Source: Promethearchaeota archaeon (GTDB lineage Archaea > Asgardarchaeota > Lokiarchaeia > Sigynarchaeales > SOKP01). Taken from it: a DNA stretch of 64,000 nt. The position numbers and the translations under genes were made by a program. The notes beneath the pieces were generated by a model. It made no database searches. It saw nothing but the letters and a program-made list of their open reading frames with translations, and was not told the DNA's origin. How positions within the stretch are numbered: the first letter of the stretch is position 1; each line of letters opens with the position of its first letter. The stretch lies in contig SDNV01000001.1 of NCBI GenBank assembly GCA_004524515.1, forward strand, positions 18,074 through 82,073. The letters are read 5' to 3'. Shown here piece by piece: positions 55,345 to 63,463 of this stretch.

Positions 55345-56016
55345 TTGGTTGTGATAACAACTAAAAAACCAGATGAAGAGGTTTTCGAAGCCTTAAATAA
55401 TTATAATGTTAAAAAAGTTGCTATTGTTTCATGTGGGACTTGTGCCGCTCTATGTCAAACAGGAGGAACTGAAGGTTTAGCGGAATGGCAAGAGAAATTA
55501 AAAAATAAGGGATTTGAGATTACCGCAGGAATCGTATCAGAGGATGTCTGTGACAATAGAGTCATGAAAAAGGATTTAAGAAAGATCGATGATGAGATTA
55601 AAGAATCAGATGCTATTTTGACGTTAAGTTGTGGATTGGGTGTCCAAAGTATTGTAAAAACCCTTGAGGGGAAATATCCCGATAAACCTGTTTTAGTATC
55701 AAATGATACTCAATTTATGGGTATGACAGAGAGAATTGGTCGATTTTATATGCGTTGTCTGGGATGTGGTGAATGTTTATTAAATGAAACAGGGGGAATT
55801 TGTCCAATAACTACTTGTGCTAAAGCTCTGATGAATGGACCCTGCGGGGGAATGGTTCGTGGAAAATGCGAAGTCGGAAATTATGAAAATGACTGTGGCT
55901 GGGTTTTGATTTACAATCGATTAAAAGAAATCGGCAGACTTGATCTATTCTCTAAGCTGAGAGATCCCAGAGATTGGAGTGCATCTGGGCATCAAAGAGA
56001 GGTAGTTTTTAGGTAG
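55345..56016 (+). CDS. metV: MetV-like protein, second copy
   Basis: 223 residues from TTG 55345, with GGTG eight bases upstream; a GTG two codons later is possible. The N-terminal part has VAIVSCGTCAALCQTGGTEG, absent or different in copy 1 (LGCDGCCQPP there). The C-terminal Cys cluster is conserved: RCLGCGECLLNETGGICP, NGPCGGMVRGKCEVGN, then LDLFSKLRDPRDW. Coupled to metF copy 2, whose ATG lies 13 bases after. Likely forms the same MetV-MetF unit with a different electron partner. Confidence 0.86.
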   Translation: MVVITTKKPDEEVFEALNNYNVKKVAIVSCGTCAALCQTGGTEGLAEWQEKLKNKGFEITAGIVSEDVCDNRVMKKDLRKIDDEIKESDAILTLSCGLGVQSIVKTLEGKYPDKPVLVSNDTQFMGMTERIGRFYMRCLGCGECLLNETGGICPITTCAKALMNGPCGGMVRGKCEVGNYENDCGWVLIYNRLKEIGRLDLFSKLRDPRDWSASGHQREVVFR

Positions 56017-56029
56017 GAGGTGAAAAAAA

Positions 56030-56959
56030 ATGGCAGAAAAAAAAGTATATTCAAGATTAGGAGAAGCTCTTGCTAAAGGTGATTTTGTTTTGACTGGTGA
56101 ATTAGAACCAGAAAAAACTTGCGATCTTTCACATTTAGTTGAGGAAGCAAAAGAAATGGCTCCTTATGTAGTAGCGGCTAATGTAACAGATAGCCCTCTT
56201 GGAATTGTAACAATAAACAGCCTGGCTGCTTCATATATAGTTCAGAGAGATGCTGGTTTGGAGTGTATTTGGCAATTAACTGTAAGAGATGTCAATAAAC
56301 TTGGCATTGCTGGTATGATTATGGGGGCTCAAGCCCTTGGAATTCATAATGTACTCTCATTAACCGGAGATCATCCTAATATGGGGGATATGCCCGAAAG
56401 CAAACCTGTTTTTGACTTAGACTCCGCCACGCTAGTTAAACTAGTAAGAGAGATGGTGGATACCGGAGCGATTAATGGTAAGGAAATAGAGCATCCTCCT
56501 AAATTACATGTGGGTGCCGCGGCAAATCCAAATTCAGATCCTATGGAAGCAGAAGTTTTAAAAATCGGGAGAAAAGCAGTGGCAGGAGCAGAATTTATAC
56601 AAACTCAGGTTGTTTATGACTTAGACAGAACAATTGAATTTTTAAGAGAAATTAATAAATACAAAGTCCCGGTCTTACTTGGATTATTTCCTATGAAAAG
56701 TTATGCGATAGCGAAAGGTTTCGATATGTTTGTTCCCGGCGTTGATGTTCCAAAAGATATTCTTGCGAAATGGAAAGGTATAAAGACAGATGTAACTGAT
56801 AAAAAGGCTCAAAAAGAAGCATATGATCAAGCAAATTATGAATTCTTTAAGCCTTTTGTCACTGAGCTAAAAGCTAAGAAACTTTTAGCAGGAATCCATT
56901 GCATGGCTGTGCATTATCCTAGAATTTTCCCAAAATTAGTGGAAGTAATTAAAGGTTAA
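56030..56959 (+). CDS. metF: methylenetetrahydrofolate reductase, second copy
   Basis: 309 residues. Strong GGAGGTG seven bases before the ATG. LTGELEPEKTCDL, AANVTDSPLGIV, NVLSLTGDHPNMGD, GAAANPNSDP, FIQTQVVYDLD and LGLFPMKSYA match the metF at 46497 throughout, with moderate divergence. It is 13 residues shorter, mainly at the C-terminus. Ends at a clear hairpin terminator. Second MetVF pair may serve a different redox module. Confidence 0.92.
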   Translation: MAEKKVYSRLGEALAKGDFVLTGELEPEKTCDLSHLVEEAKEMAPYVVAANVTDSPLGIVTINSLAASYIVQRDAGLECIWQLTVRDVNKLGIAGMIMGAQALGIHNVLSLTGDHPNMGDMPESKPVFDLDSATLVKLVREMVDTGAINGKEIEHPPKLHVGAAANPNSDPMEAEVLKIGRKAVAGAEFIQTQVVYDLDRTIEFLREINKYKVPVLLGLFPMKSYAIAKGFDMFVPGVDVPKDILAKWKGIKTDVTDKKAQKEAYDQANYEFFKPFVTELKAKKLLAGIHCMAVHYPRIFPKLVEVIKG

Positions 56960-56965
56960 ATAAAG

Positions 56966-57000
56966 GAGAATAACTATTTTTTAGTTATTCTCTATTTTAT
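56966..57000 (+). terminator. hairpin plus T-rich terminator of metVF copy 2
   Basis: GAGAATAACTA pairs perfectly with TAGTTATTCTC (11 bp) around a five-T loop, followed by a T-rich stretch. It starts seven bases after the metF stop. It is a classical intrinsic terminator form, unusual for archaea, which mostly use bare T-runs. Confidence 0.65.
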
Positions 57001-57098
57001 TTCTTATTCAAATCAGATACTTAAGAATTGAATTTTTATTGTTATATTTCTAGAATGTTGATCAGCTTTAATTTTACTAATTCATGAGCTAATAAGAA

Positions 57099-57112
57099 CT
57101 TAAATATATAGG
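57099..57112 (+). promoter_or_regulatory. TATA-like element upstream of the kinase remnant
   Basis: CTTAAATATATAGG, about 190 bases before TTG 57298. Weak; composition only. Confidence 0.3.
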
Positions 57113-57297
57113 ATATATATCTTATTTTTTTGTAAAATGAATAATTTTAGTCATTAAAATAGGAATTATGTTATCTATCATCGTGAATAAAGTAAAAAAC
57201 AGAAGAATTATCGACGTAATTTATGTATCTTAAACCAAAAAGTTTTTTTACTTAAAAGTGAAAGTATAAATAAAATATTATTTAAATAAGCATAAAG

Positions 57298-58101
57298 TTG
57301 AATATACAAAATAGTAAAAAGCGTAATAATCGACCTGATGAGATTACATTGATAAATTCGGAAGAAAAACAAGCAAAACCAGAAGAAAAGTATCGTGAAG
57401 CGTATCATCGAATTAGTTTCTATTAGGATTTACTTGCTCATGATATTAACAATATACTTCAAAACATTAATTCATCAAATGAACTTATTACGAATTATTC
57501 CAAGGATCCTGCCAAATCGGATAAAATTAATGAATTAAATGAAATTATTAGGGAACAGGTTATTAGAGGAAAAAATCTGGTTGCTACTATCAGAAAAATA
57601 TCATTGTTTGAGAAAGTAGAACTAAAATTAAAAAAGCAAGATGTACATGAAGTTTTAAAACAGGCAATTGAATATATTCTAAATCGATTTCAGACCCATC
57701 AAATTAAATTTAAGGTGGAGATTTCAGATCAAAATCACATTATAAATGCCGATGAATTTTTAATTGATGTGTTTGAAAATATTTTAATCAATGCTGTGAT
57801 ACACAATCAAAATCCCATTGTCGAAATTATAATAAAAATAAGTAAAGATTCTGCCGATGGCTTGAACTATATTAAAATTGAATTTCTCGACAATGGGATT
57901 GGCATTCCAGATAAGAAGAAGAAGCTAATATTTCAGAACAGTAAAAATTATTTTAATTCTCAGAAAGGAATGGGATTAGGCTTATCTCTGGTAAAAGCCA
58001 TTGTAGAAAGTTATAACGGAAAGATATGGGTTGAGAATAAAATAAAAAAAGTTTATTTGAAAGGAAGTAATTTTATTTTATTGATTCCTGAGGCTATTTA
58101 G
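57298..58101 (+). pseudogene. histidine kinase interrupted by an in-frame TAG
   Basis: One open frame from TTG 57298, broken only by TAG at 57424-57426, then open to the stop at 58101; 267 codons in total if the TAG is read through. Before it: EEKYREAYHRISFY; after it: DLLAHDINNILQNINSS, the phospho-accepting His region. Then N-box and ATP-binding elements: EFLIDVFENILINAVIHN, EFLDNGIGIPDKKKK, MGLGLSLVKAIVESYNGKIW. Without read-through, translation would have to restart at TTG 57604, after the His box. TAG is a normal stop elsewhere here (for example at 30953 and 31872), so loss of function is the simplest view. No response regulator nearby. Confidence 0.7.
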
Positions 58102-58212
58102 ACACATTTTCTCATTCCAAAGTTTATTTTTGTTTATCTTTTTTTACTTTAACTGATATCCTTTTAAAAAATTACTATAAACTTTAAAAATGATATCAAT
58201 AAAATTGAATGT

Positions 58213-59724
58213 ATGGAATCATATGATTTAGTCGTTATCGGAAGTGGCGCAGGACTTAATATTTTAAATACGGGACTTAATATTGGTCTCAAGTGTGCTC
58301 TAGTAGAGGATACAAAATTGGGAGGAACTTGTCTGAATCGAGGGTGCATTCCCTCAAAAGTGTTAGTACATCCCGCAGATTTGATTCGAGAAGCTCAACA
58401 TGCGAAAAAAGTAGGTGTGCATTTTAATGTCGACAAAATCGATTGGAGTTTAATTGCCAAACGTATGTGGAGTCAAATTGATGAAAACAAAAATATGGAA
58501 GAAGGATTATCAGATGTTCCAAATCTCAATCTATATCGGGGAGTGGGTGAATTTACGGGTGAATATGAGATGACCGTAAATTCCAAGGATGGCAAGAAAA
58601 ATCTCGGAAGTTTTAAAGGGGAGCGGTTTGTAATTGCTTCCGGAGCTCGATCTTTTCTACCTCCCATTGATGGTATTAAAGATATTGAATATATTAGCAA
58701 TGAGAACTTTTTTCTAGATAAATTTCCCGAAAAACCTTGGAAAAGTTTAATTATTATTGGAGGAGGGGTTATTGCGGCAGAATTTGCTCATATCTTTTCT
58801 GCTATGGGAACTGAAGTTACTATTATCGAGATGTTACCGCGATTAGTAGCTACAGAAGAACCTGAAATAAGTGAATTCCTTGAAAAGAATTTTAGAAAAT
58901 ATATGAATGTGTTAATCAATTATAAAGCAGTTAAAGTAGAGAAAAAGAAAAAAATGAAAAAATTAACCGTTAAGCATGTAAATACCGGAGAAGAAAAAGA
59001 AATAATTGCTGAGGAAATTTTAGTGGCTGCGGGTAGAAAATCAAATGCTGATATATTAAAAGTAGAGAAAACTGGAGTAGAAACCAATGAGCGGGGCTGG
59101 ATTAAAACCAATAAATATCTAGAAACTTCAAAAAAAAATATTTGGTGCATTGGGGATGCCAATGGGCTCTATCAATTTCGTCATAAAGCAAATTATGAGG
59201 CGGAAATTTGCACTAATAATATTTTTGGAGAACAGAAAATGCAGGTAGATTATTCCTCTGTGCCATGGGCAATTTTTTCATACCCCCAAGTAGGACACGT
59301 GGGAATAACAGAAGCGGAAGCAATTGAAAAAGGTAATGAAATTTATGTCGCTATAAAGAATTACTCTACTGTAGCTAAAGGATTTGCTATGGGCTATGAA
59401 ACAGGAGATGAGGATGATGGATTTGTAAAATTAGTAGTGGATAAGTTTTATAAAATTTTAGGTGCTCATGTTGTCGGTCCCAATGCGGCTGTTTTAGTTC
59501 AACCCTTTGTCTATTTAATGAATGCCGGATTCACATGTACCATACCTGAAAAAGCTGAAGAAGGATCTATCTCTAAATTAGAACGTGCTTGTCCCGAAGC
59601 AGGGTCATTCATGCCTATCTACCAATCAATGGTGATCCATCCCTCTCTTAATGAAGTTACAGGATGGGCAATTGGCTCTTTAAGACCGGTCAACCTAAAA
59701 ATGGAACATCATCATTCTCATTAG
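58213..59724 (+). CDS. dihydrolipoamide dehydrogenase-like flavoprotein disulfide reductase
   Basis: 503 residues. FAD site VVIGSGAGLNILN, redox-active disulfide GGTCLNRGCIPSK, NAD site IIGGGVIAAEFAHIFSAMG, second FAD element WCIGDANGLYQF, and dimer-interface end with MVIHPSLNEV. This is the class I pyridine-nucleotide disulfide oxidoreductase family; it could be Lpd, mycothione-like or mercuric-type reductase. The active His-Glu pair at the C-terminus is HPSLNE, expected for the family. No lipoyl-complex genes nearby. The C-terminus ends in a His-rich HHHSH. Confidence 0.9.
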   Translation: MESYDLVVIGSGAGLNILNTGLNIGLKCALVEDTKLGGTCLNRGCIPSKVLVHPADLIREAQHAKKVGVHFNVDKIDWSLIAKRMWSQIDENKNMEEGLSDVPNLNLYRGVGEFTGEYEMTVNSKDGKKNLGSFKGERFVIASGARSFLPPIDGIKDIEYISNENFFLDKFPEKPWKSLIIIGGGVIAAEFAHIFSAMGTEVTIIEMLPRLVATEEPEISEFLEKNFRKYMNVLINYKAVKVEKKKKMKKLTVKHVNTGEEKEIIAEEILVAAGRKSNADILKVEKTGVETNERGWIKTNKYLETSKKNIWCIGDANGLYQFRHKANYEAEICTNNIFGEQKMQVDYSSVPWAIFSYPQVGHVGITEAEAIEKGNEIYVAIKNYSTVAKGFAMGYETGDEDDGFVKLVVDKFYKILGAHVVGPNAAVLVQPFVYLMNAGFTCTIPEKAEEGSISKLERACPEAGSFMPIYQSMVIHPSLNEVTGWAIGSLRPVNLKMEHHHSH

Positions 59725-59921
59725 AATCCTAGATTCATCTCTAATATCAAATGTTTAATTCGAAATCATCCTTTTTATTGTTTCTTTTAATATCATATTA
59801 CTAATTCCAAAGAAAGGATAGAACCTATATATATCCCTATTTAATCCCTAATTTTTAATTGTAGAATGATAAGCCGTAAAACCATCACCTATATAGATAT
59901 TAAAAATCATATTATTATCAG

Positions 59922-61868
59922 ATGGTTTCAAAAAAAATAAAGCCTAGCAACCTGCATTCTATCGGTCAGGTTTTTACTCCTAATTATGTTGCTGAATTCA
60001 TGATTCAGAACAGTTTAAAATTTTTTAATAATTCCGGTAAGGCTAAAAATGAAATAAGGATATTAGAGCCTTCAGCGGGAAAAGGTGTATTTTTAAAGTA
60101 TCTAATTCATCATAATTTTAAAGACATCACCGCTTACGAAATCGATGAAAATTTAAAGGATTTCCTCTCAAAAAAATATCCTACTGTAAATTTTAGATTT
60201 GAGAATGTATTAAGTTCTGATATTAATGAAAAATTCGATTTAATCATCGGAAATCCCCCTTATTTAGGTCAAAATTATAACGCCGAACTTTTTCAAGAAT
60301 ATGTGAGCAAATATCCCATATGTGCGGACTATTTTGTAGGGAATATGGATTTATTTTATTTTTTCATTCATATCGGCATTTTAAAATTAAATCCTGGGGG
60401 AATTCTCTCGTTTATCACAACAAATTACTGGATCACTAAGTCAAAAAAAACTGGAATTAAGCTGTTGAAGCCCCATATCTTAAGGGAATGCTTTTTACTC
60501 CAATACATTGATTTATCAAATTTAAAGCTTTTTAAGGGCGCAACTGGCCAACATAACTGTATTTTCATCTTACAAAAAAAGAATGATCAAGAGAAACTAA
60601 ATAGAGTGGATATGAAAATTGAGATTATTGAAGTTCAAAAAAAAAAAGAACCCGAACAATCCTCAGTAATTTATAATGAATTAATTTTTAAGGATTTGAT
60701 TCGAGGAAAAAATTCGCGTTACCTGAAAAGATATTTTTCTGCCTTAACTAATAAAGATTTAGAAAGAGAGGGAAGCTGGAGTTTACTGTATCCGAAGACT
60801 ATTAGAAGAGTGGTAGATCAGATCGAGGATTTTTGTTCCATAAATGAAAAAGTAACATATCTAAAGGACCATTTTATTATCCGTAATGGTTTAATCTTAA
60901 TAAAAGATGAAATCTTTATCCTAAATGAGGGAGATAACCTTAAAATCGAAAATGATGATGAATTTTACCTAAAAGTGAATAACCAATTTCATAAACTTAG
61001 TAAAAAAGAGATTGAACGATTAAAGAAACTTTACAAAAGTAAGTCAATCTTGCCCTATGGGTATGAAATTGATGATTATACTGGATATGTTATATATTTT
61101 AATAAAAAGAAATTCAACAATCAAAAATTAGAGAAGAGAAATCAATTACTAGAAAAAGAATATCCGAATTTAACCGCCTATTTTAAACAAAATGAAAAAG
61201 AATTAAGAAATATCCTAATAAATGCGAAAGAGAATCCTAATGACCTCTATTTTCCAAGAAGAGGTGCTTTCATTCGAAGAATTGAAGAATTAGGTCGTGA
61301 AGAATTAATCGACCTCGAATCATGGTATGATTCTGAAAAAAAAATATTTATTAAATACATCTCCAAAGAAAATATTTTCGGATATTCTGAGGATTCTTAC
61401 TATGCGACCTCAGATACCTATTTTCTCTGGCCTAAAAATTCTTCACAAAATATTGATTATCTATTTCTTTTAGCATACTTTAATTCTAAACTTGTAAAAT
61501 TTTTATTTAAAGCTAAGAATATCTCAATAAAACGAAGCAAAACCAAACTTGAATTTGGATTGCCAGTCCCCAATTTAGAAAAATTTCATTCGAAGAATGA
61601 TAATTCAATTGTTCTATTGATTAAAATACTCTCAGAGTATTTGATTAAATTTAACCAATCAAAAATTCCACTAAAATTGGACGATTATAAGCAAAGAATA
61701 ATCAATCTAGACTTTTTTTTAAATGCTCAAAATAGAGAGCTGTTATTAAATATCTTATCTGCCATCAAAAACTTTGAAAATAATAAAATCCAAACCATAA
61801 TAGACAGTCTTTTTTTCACATTATTCAAATTGGATGATAAAAATATTAATTATTTGCTTGAAAGCTAA
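59922..61868 (+). CDS. Eco57I/TaqI-like adenine-N6 DNA methyltransferase
   Basis: 648 residues. Residues 15-35 start GQVFTPNYVAEFMI, SAM motif I is ILEPSAGKGVFL, and motif IV is GNPPYLGQ, which marks a gamma-class N6-adenine methylase. LKLNPGGILSFITTNYWI is a further family region. From about 290 to the end comes a target-recognition-like domain with FPRRGAFIRRI, TSDTYFLWP and FLLAYFNSKLVKFLF as in TaqI/Eco57I C-termini. No separate restriction gene nearby and no nuclease motif that I can see at the N-terminus, so it may be an orphan methylase or part of a larger lost system. Confidence 0.85.
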   Translation: MVSKKIKPSNLHSIGQVFTPNYVAEFMIQNSLKFFNNSGKAKNEIRILEPSAGKGVFLKYLIHHNFKDITAYEIDENLKDFLSKKYPTVNFRFENVLSSDINEKFDLIIGNPPYLGQNYNAELFQEYVSKYPICADYFVGNMDLFYFFIHIGILKLNPGGILSFITTNYWITKSKKTGIKLLKPHILRECFLLQYIDLSNLKLFKGATGQHNCIFILQKKNDQEKLNRVDMKIEIIEVQKKKEPEQSSVIYNELIFKDLIRGKNSRYLKRYFSALTNKDLEREGSWSLLYPKTIRRVVDQIEDFCSINEKVTYLKDHFIIRNGLILIKDEIFILNEGDNLKIENDDEFYLKVNNQFHKLSKKEIERLKKLYKSKSILPYGYEIDDYTGYVIYFNKKKFNNQKLEKRNQLLEKEYPNLTAYFKQNEKELRNILINAKENPNDLYFPRRGAFIRRIEELGREELIDLESWYDSEKKIFIKYISKENIFGYSEDSYYATSDTYFLWPKNSSQNIDYLFLLAYFNSKLVKFLFKAKNISIKRSKTKLEFGLPVPNLEKFHSKNDNSIVLLIKILSEYLIKFNQSKIPLKLDDYKQRIINLDFFLNAQNRELLLNILSAIKNFENNKIQTIIDSLFFTLFKLDDKNINYLLES

Positions 61869-61945
61869 TAATAGCTTTTATCTTTTAATAATCCAATCCC
61901 AAAAGGTAAATTTATGGAAAAAAAATAAGAATATTACCAAGAAAT

Positions 61946-63463
61946 TTATTGAAGCGTCTTATTTAATTTAATAATCCCCAAAAACACCATCAAGCAGGCG
62001 AACCCCGCTAAAATGCTTATTGGTATAATTAATCCGATAATATTCTCTCCGCGAAGAAAAAGATCTCTCATTATATTATTAGCATATGTCAAGGGTATGA
62101 AAGATGAGACCACTCTTAATGGCTCTGGCAAACTTTCTACCGGAGCCCAAACCCCTGATAAAAGCATAAAGGGTAAGATGACTAAAGGTATAAATTGAAT
62201 GATCTGAAATTCAGTTTTAGCTAAAGTAGAAAGAAAAATTCCAAGTCCAAGGGCAGATAATAGGAGCAAGTATATTACCAAATATGCCTGTAAGAGGATT
62301 AATGCTGAGAATTCTATTTGAGCATTGAATAAAAGTATGGCTACAATAATAGTGACTGTAGATTGTATTACAGATAAGATGCTAAAAGATAAGATGTAAC
62401 CAATAATTACTTCAGAGCGTTTAAGGGGAGATGTTAATATCCGCTCCATAGTTCCCTCTTTTCTTTCTCTAATAAAAGCGAGCATTGTCAAAATAAATCC
62501 AAAAAAGAACGCAATGAAACCAATAATCGCCGGAGTAAAATATGTAATTGATTCTACCGGTTCGTCTGTTTCTTCAATATTATTATAATAATACTCATCA
62601 ATTTCAAATGCAGATTTATCAAACGTATCTTCAAAAGTATCTGATAATGCGGAACTCAGCGCTCCCATAATTGCATTACAAGCTTGGGGCTCTGCACCAT
62701 CTAATCTGACCTTAACCTTAATTTCTTTGTTTATTAATGCATCATACGTAAACTCTTCGGGAAAACATATAATTCCTCGCACCTCACCTCTCTTAACCTC
62801 ATCCTCATATTTTTTCACGGACCTAACTTTAATTATATCAATGGTTTCATCATCCTCTAAGATATCACAAACCTCATCCGATAATTTATCATTTAACATG
62901 GACCATCCTACATCCAGATTAATTAAAGAAACGTTTATTTGCTCTGGAAGTGGATCTAATGTTCCTTGATATGTATAATTTATAATAACATCGACTTGTA
63001 TATCACCAAAATATTTTGTCATAACATGGGAAAGGCTAGATTGAAAAGAGCTGACTATGTAATTTGAAGTATTAAGATTTAAATTACTCACATAAAGTTC
63101 AACCTCACTCCCCTTACCAAGTAAAGTTGCTTCTGTAAATCTTTCCGGAAAAATAAGAGCTGCTTGCGTATAATTGTTATTTACTGCGTCTTTAGCTGAA
63201 TTAATATCGGATTCACTCGTGTTAAATTGAATTTTTTGATATTCCTCCATTTTCTCAACAATTTCATCGGAGAAGATATTAGTAAAATTATCATCGTCCA
63301 CCACTATATATACTTCAAGATGGGTTAAATCCCCCCCGAAAACAGAGCCAAATAACGCAGTAATGATTATCGGAGCAATGACAGATAAAGCTATCATTCT
63401 GGGATCCCTCTTTATTTGGTTGAGATTCTTAAATGTTATTGCTTTAATATTAGAAAGCTTTAT
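61946..63463 (-). CDS. ABC-2 type permease, probable ATA start
   Basis: 505 residues from ATA 63463, or 483 from the first ATG at 63397. The added 22 residues (KLSNIKAITFKNLNQIKRDP and R) are the usual cytoplasmic lead of ABC-2 permeases, whose KRDPR precedes helix 1. Then comes one membrane helix, a soluble extracellular region (about 45-290), and five helices. Similar to YhgE/YbhS-type exporters. A GGAGGT lies upstream, and the ATA overlaps the ATPase stop as ATAA (63463-63460). It forms the transporter with the next ATPase. Confidence 0.88.
   Translation of the reverse strand: MKLSNIKAITFKNLNQIKRDPRMIALSVIAPIIITALFGSVFGGDLTHLEVYIVVDDDNFTNIFSDEIVEKMEEYQKIQFNTSESDINSAKDAVNNNYTQAALIFPERFTEATLLGKGSEVELYVSNLNLNTSNYIVSSFQSSLSHVMTKYFGDIQVDVIINYTYQGTLDPLPEQINVSLINLDVGWSMLNDKLSDEVCDILEDDETIDIIKVRSVKKYEDEVKRGEVRGIICFPEEFTYDALINKEIKVKVRLDGAEPQACNAIMGALSSALSDTFEDTFDKSAFEIDEYYYNNIEETDEPVESITYFTPAIIGFIAFFFGFILTMLAFIRERKEGTMERILTSPLKRSEVIIGYILSFSILSVIQSTVTIIVAILLFNAQIEFSALILLQAYLVIYLLLLSALGLGIFLSTLAKTEFQIIQFIPLVILPFMLLSGVWAPVESLPEPLRVVSSFIPLTYANNIMRDLFLRGENIIGLIIPISILAGFACLMVFLGIIKLNKTLQ

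Larger units (their letters stand above)
56960..57297. other. intergenic region: terminator, then AT-rich DNA
   Basis: 338 bases between metF copy 2 and the histidine kinase remnant. It starts with a strong hairpin (56966-56992) and holds a TATA-like element near 57099. No other gene recognised. Confidence 0.5.

Noticed and set aside
57424..57426. Pyrrolysine recoding at the TAG in the kinase gene
   Set aside because: TAG is an ordinary stop in other genes here, no pyl genes are in the window, and the position is not a catalytic one.
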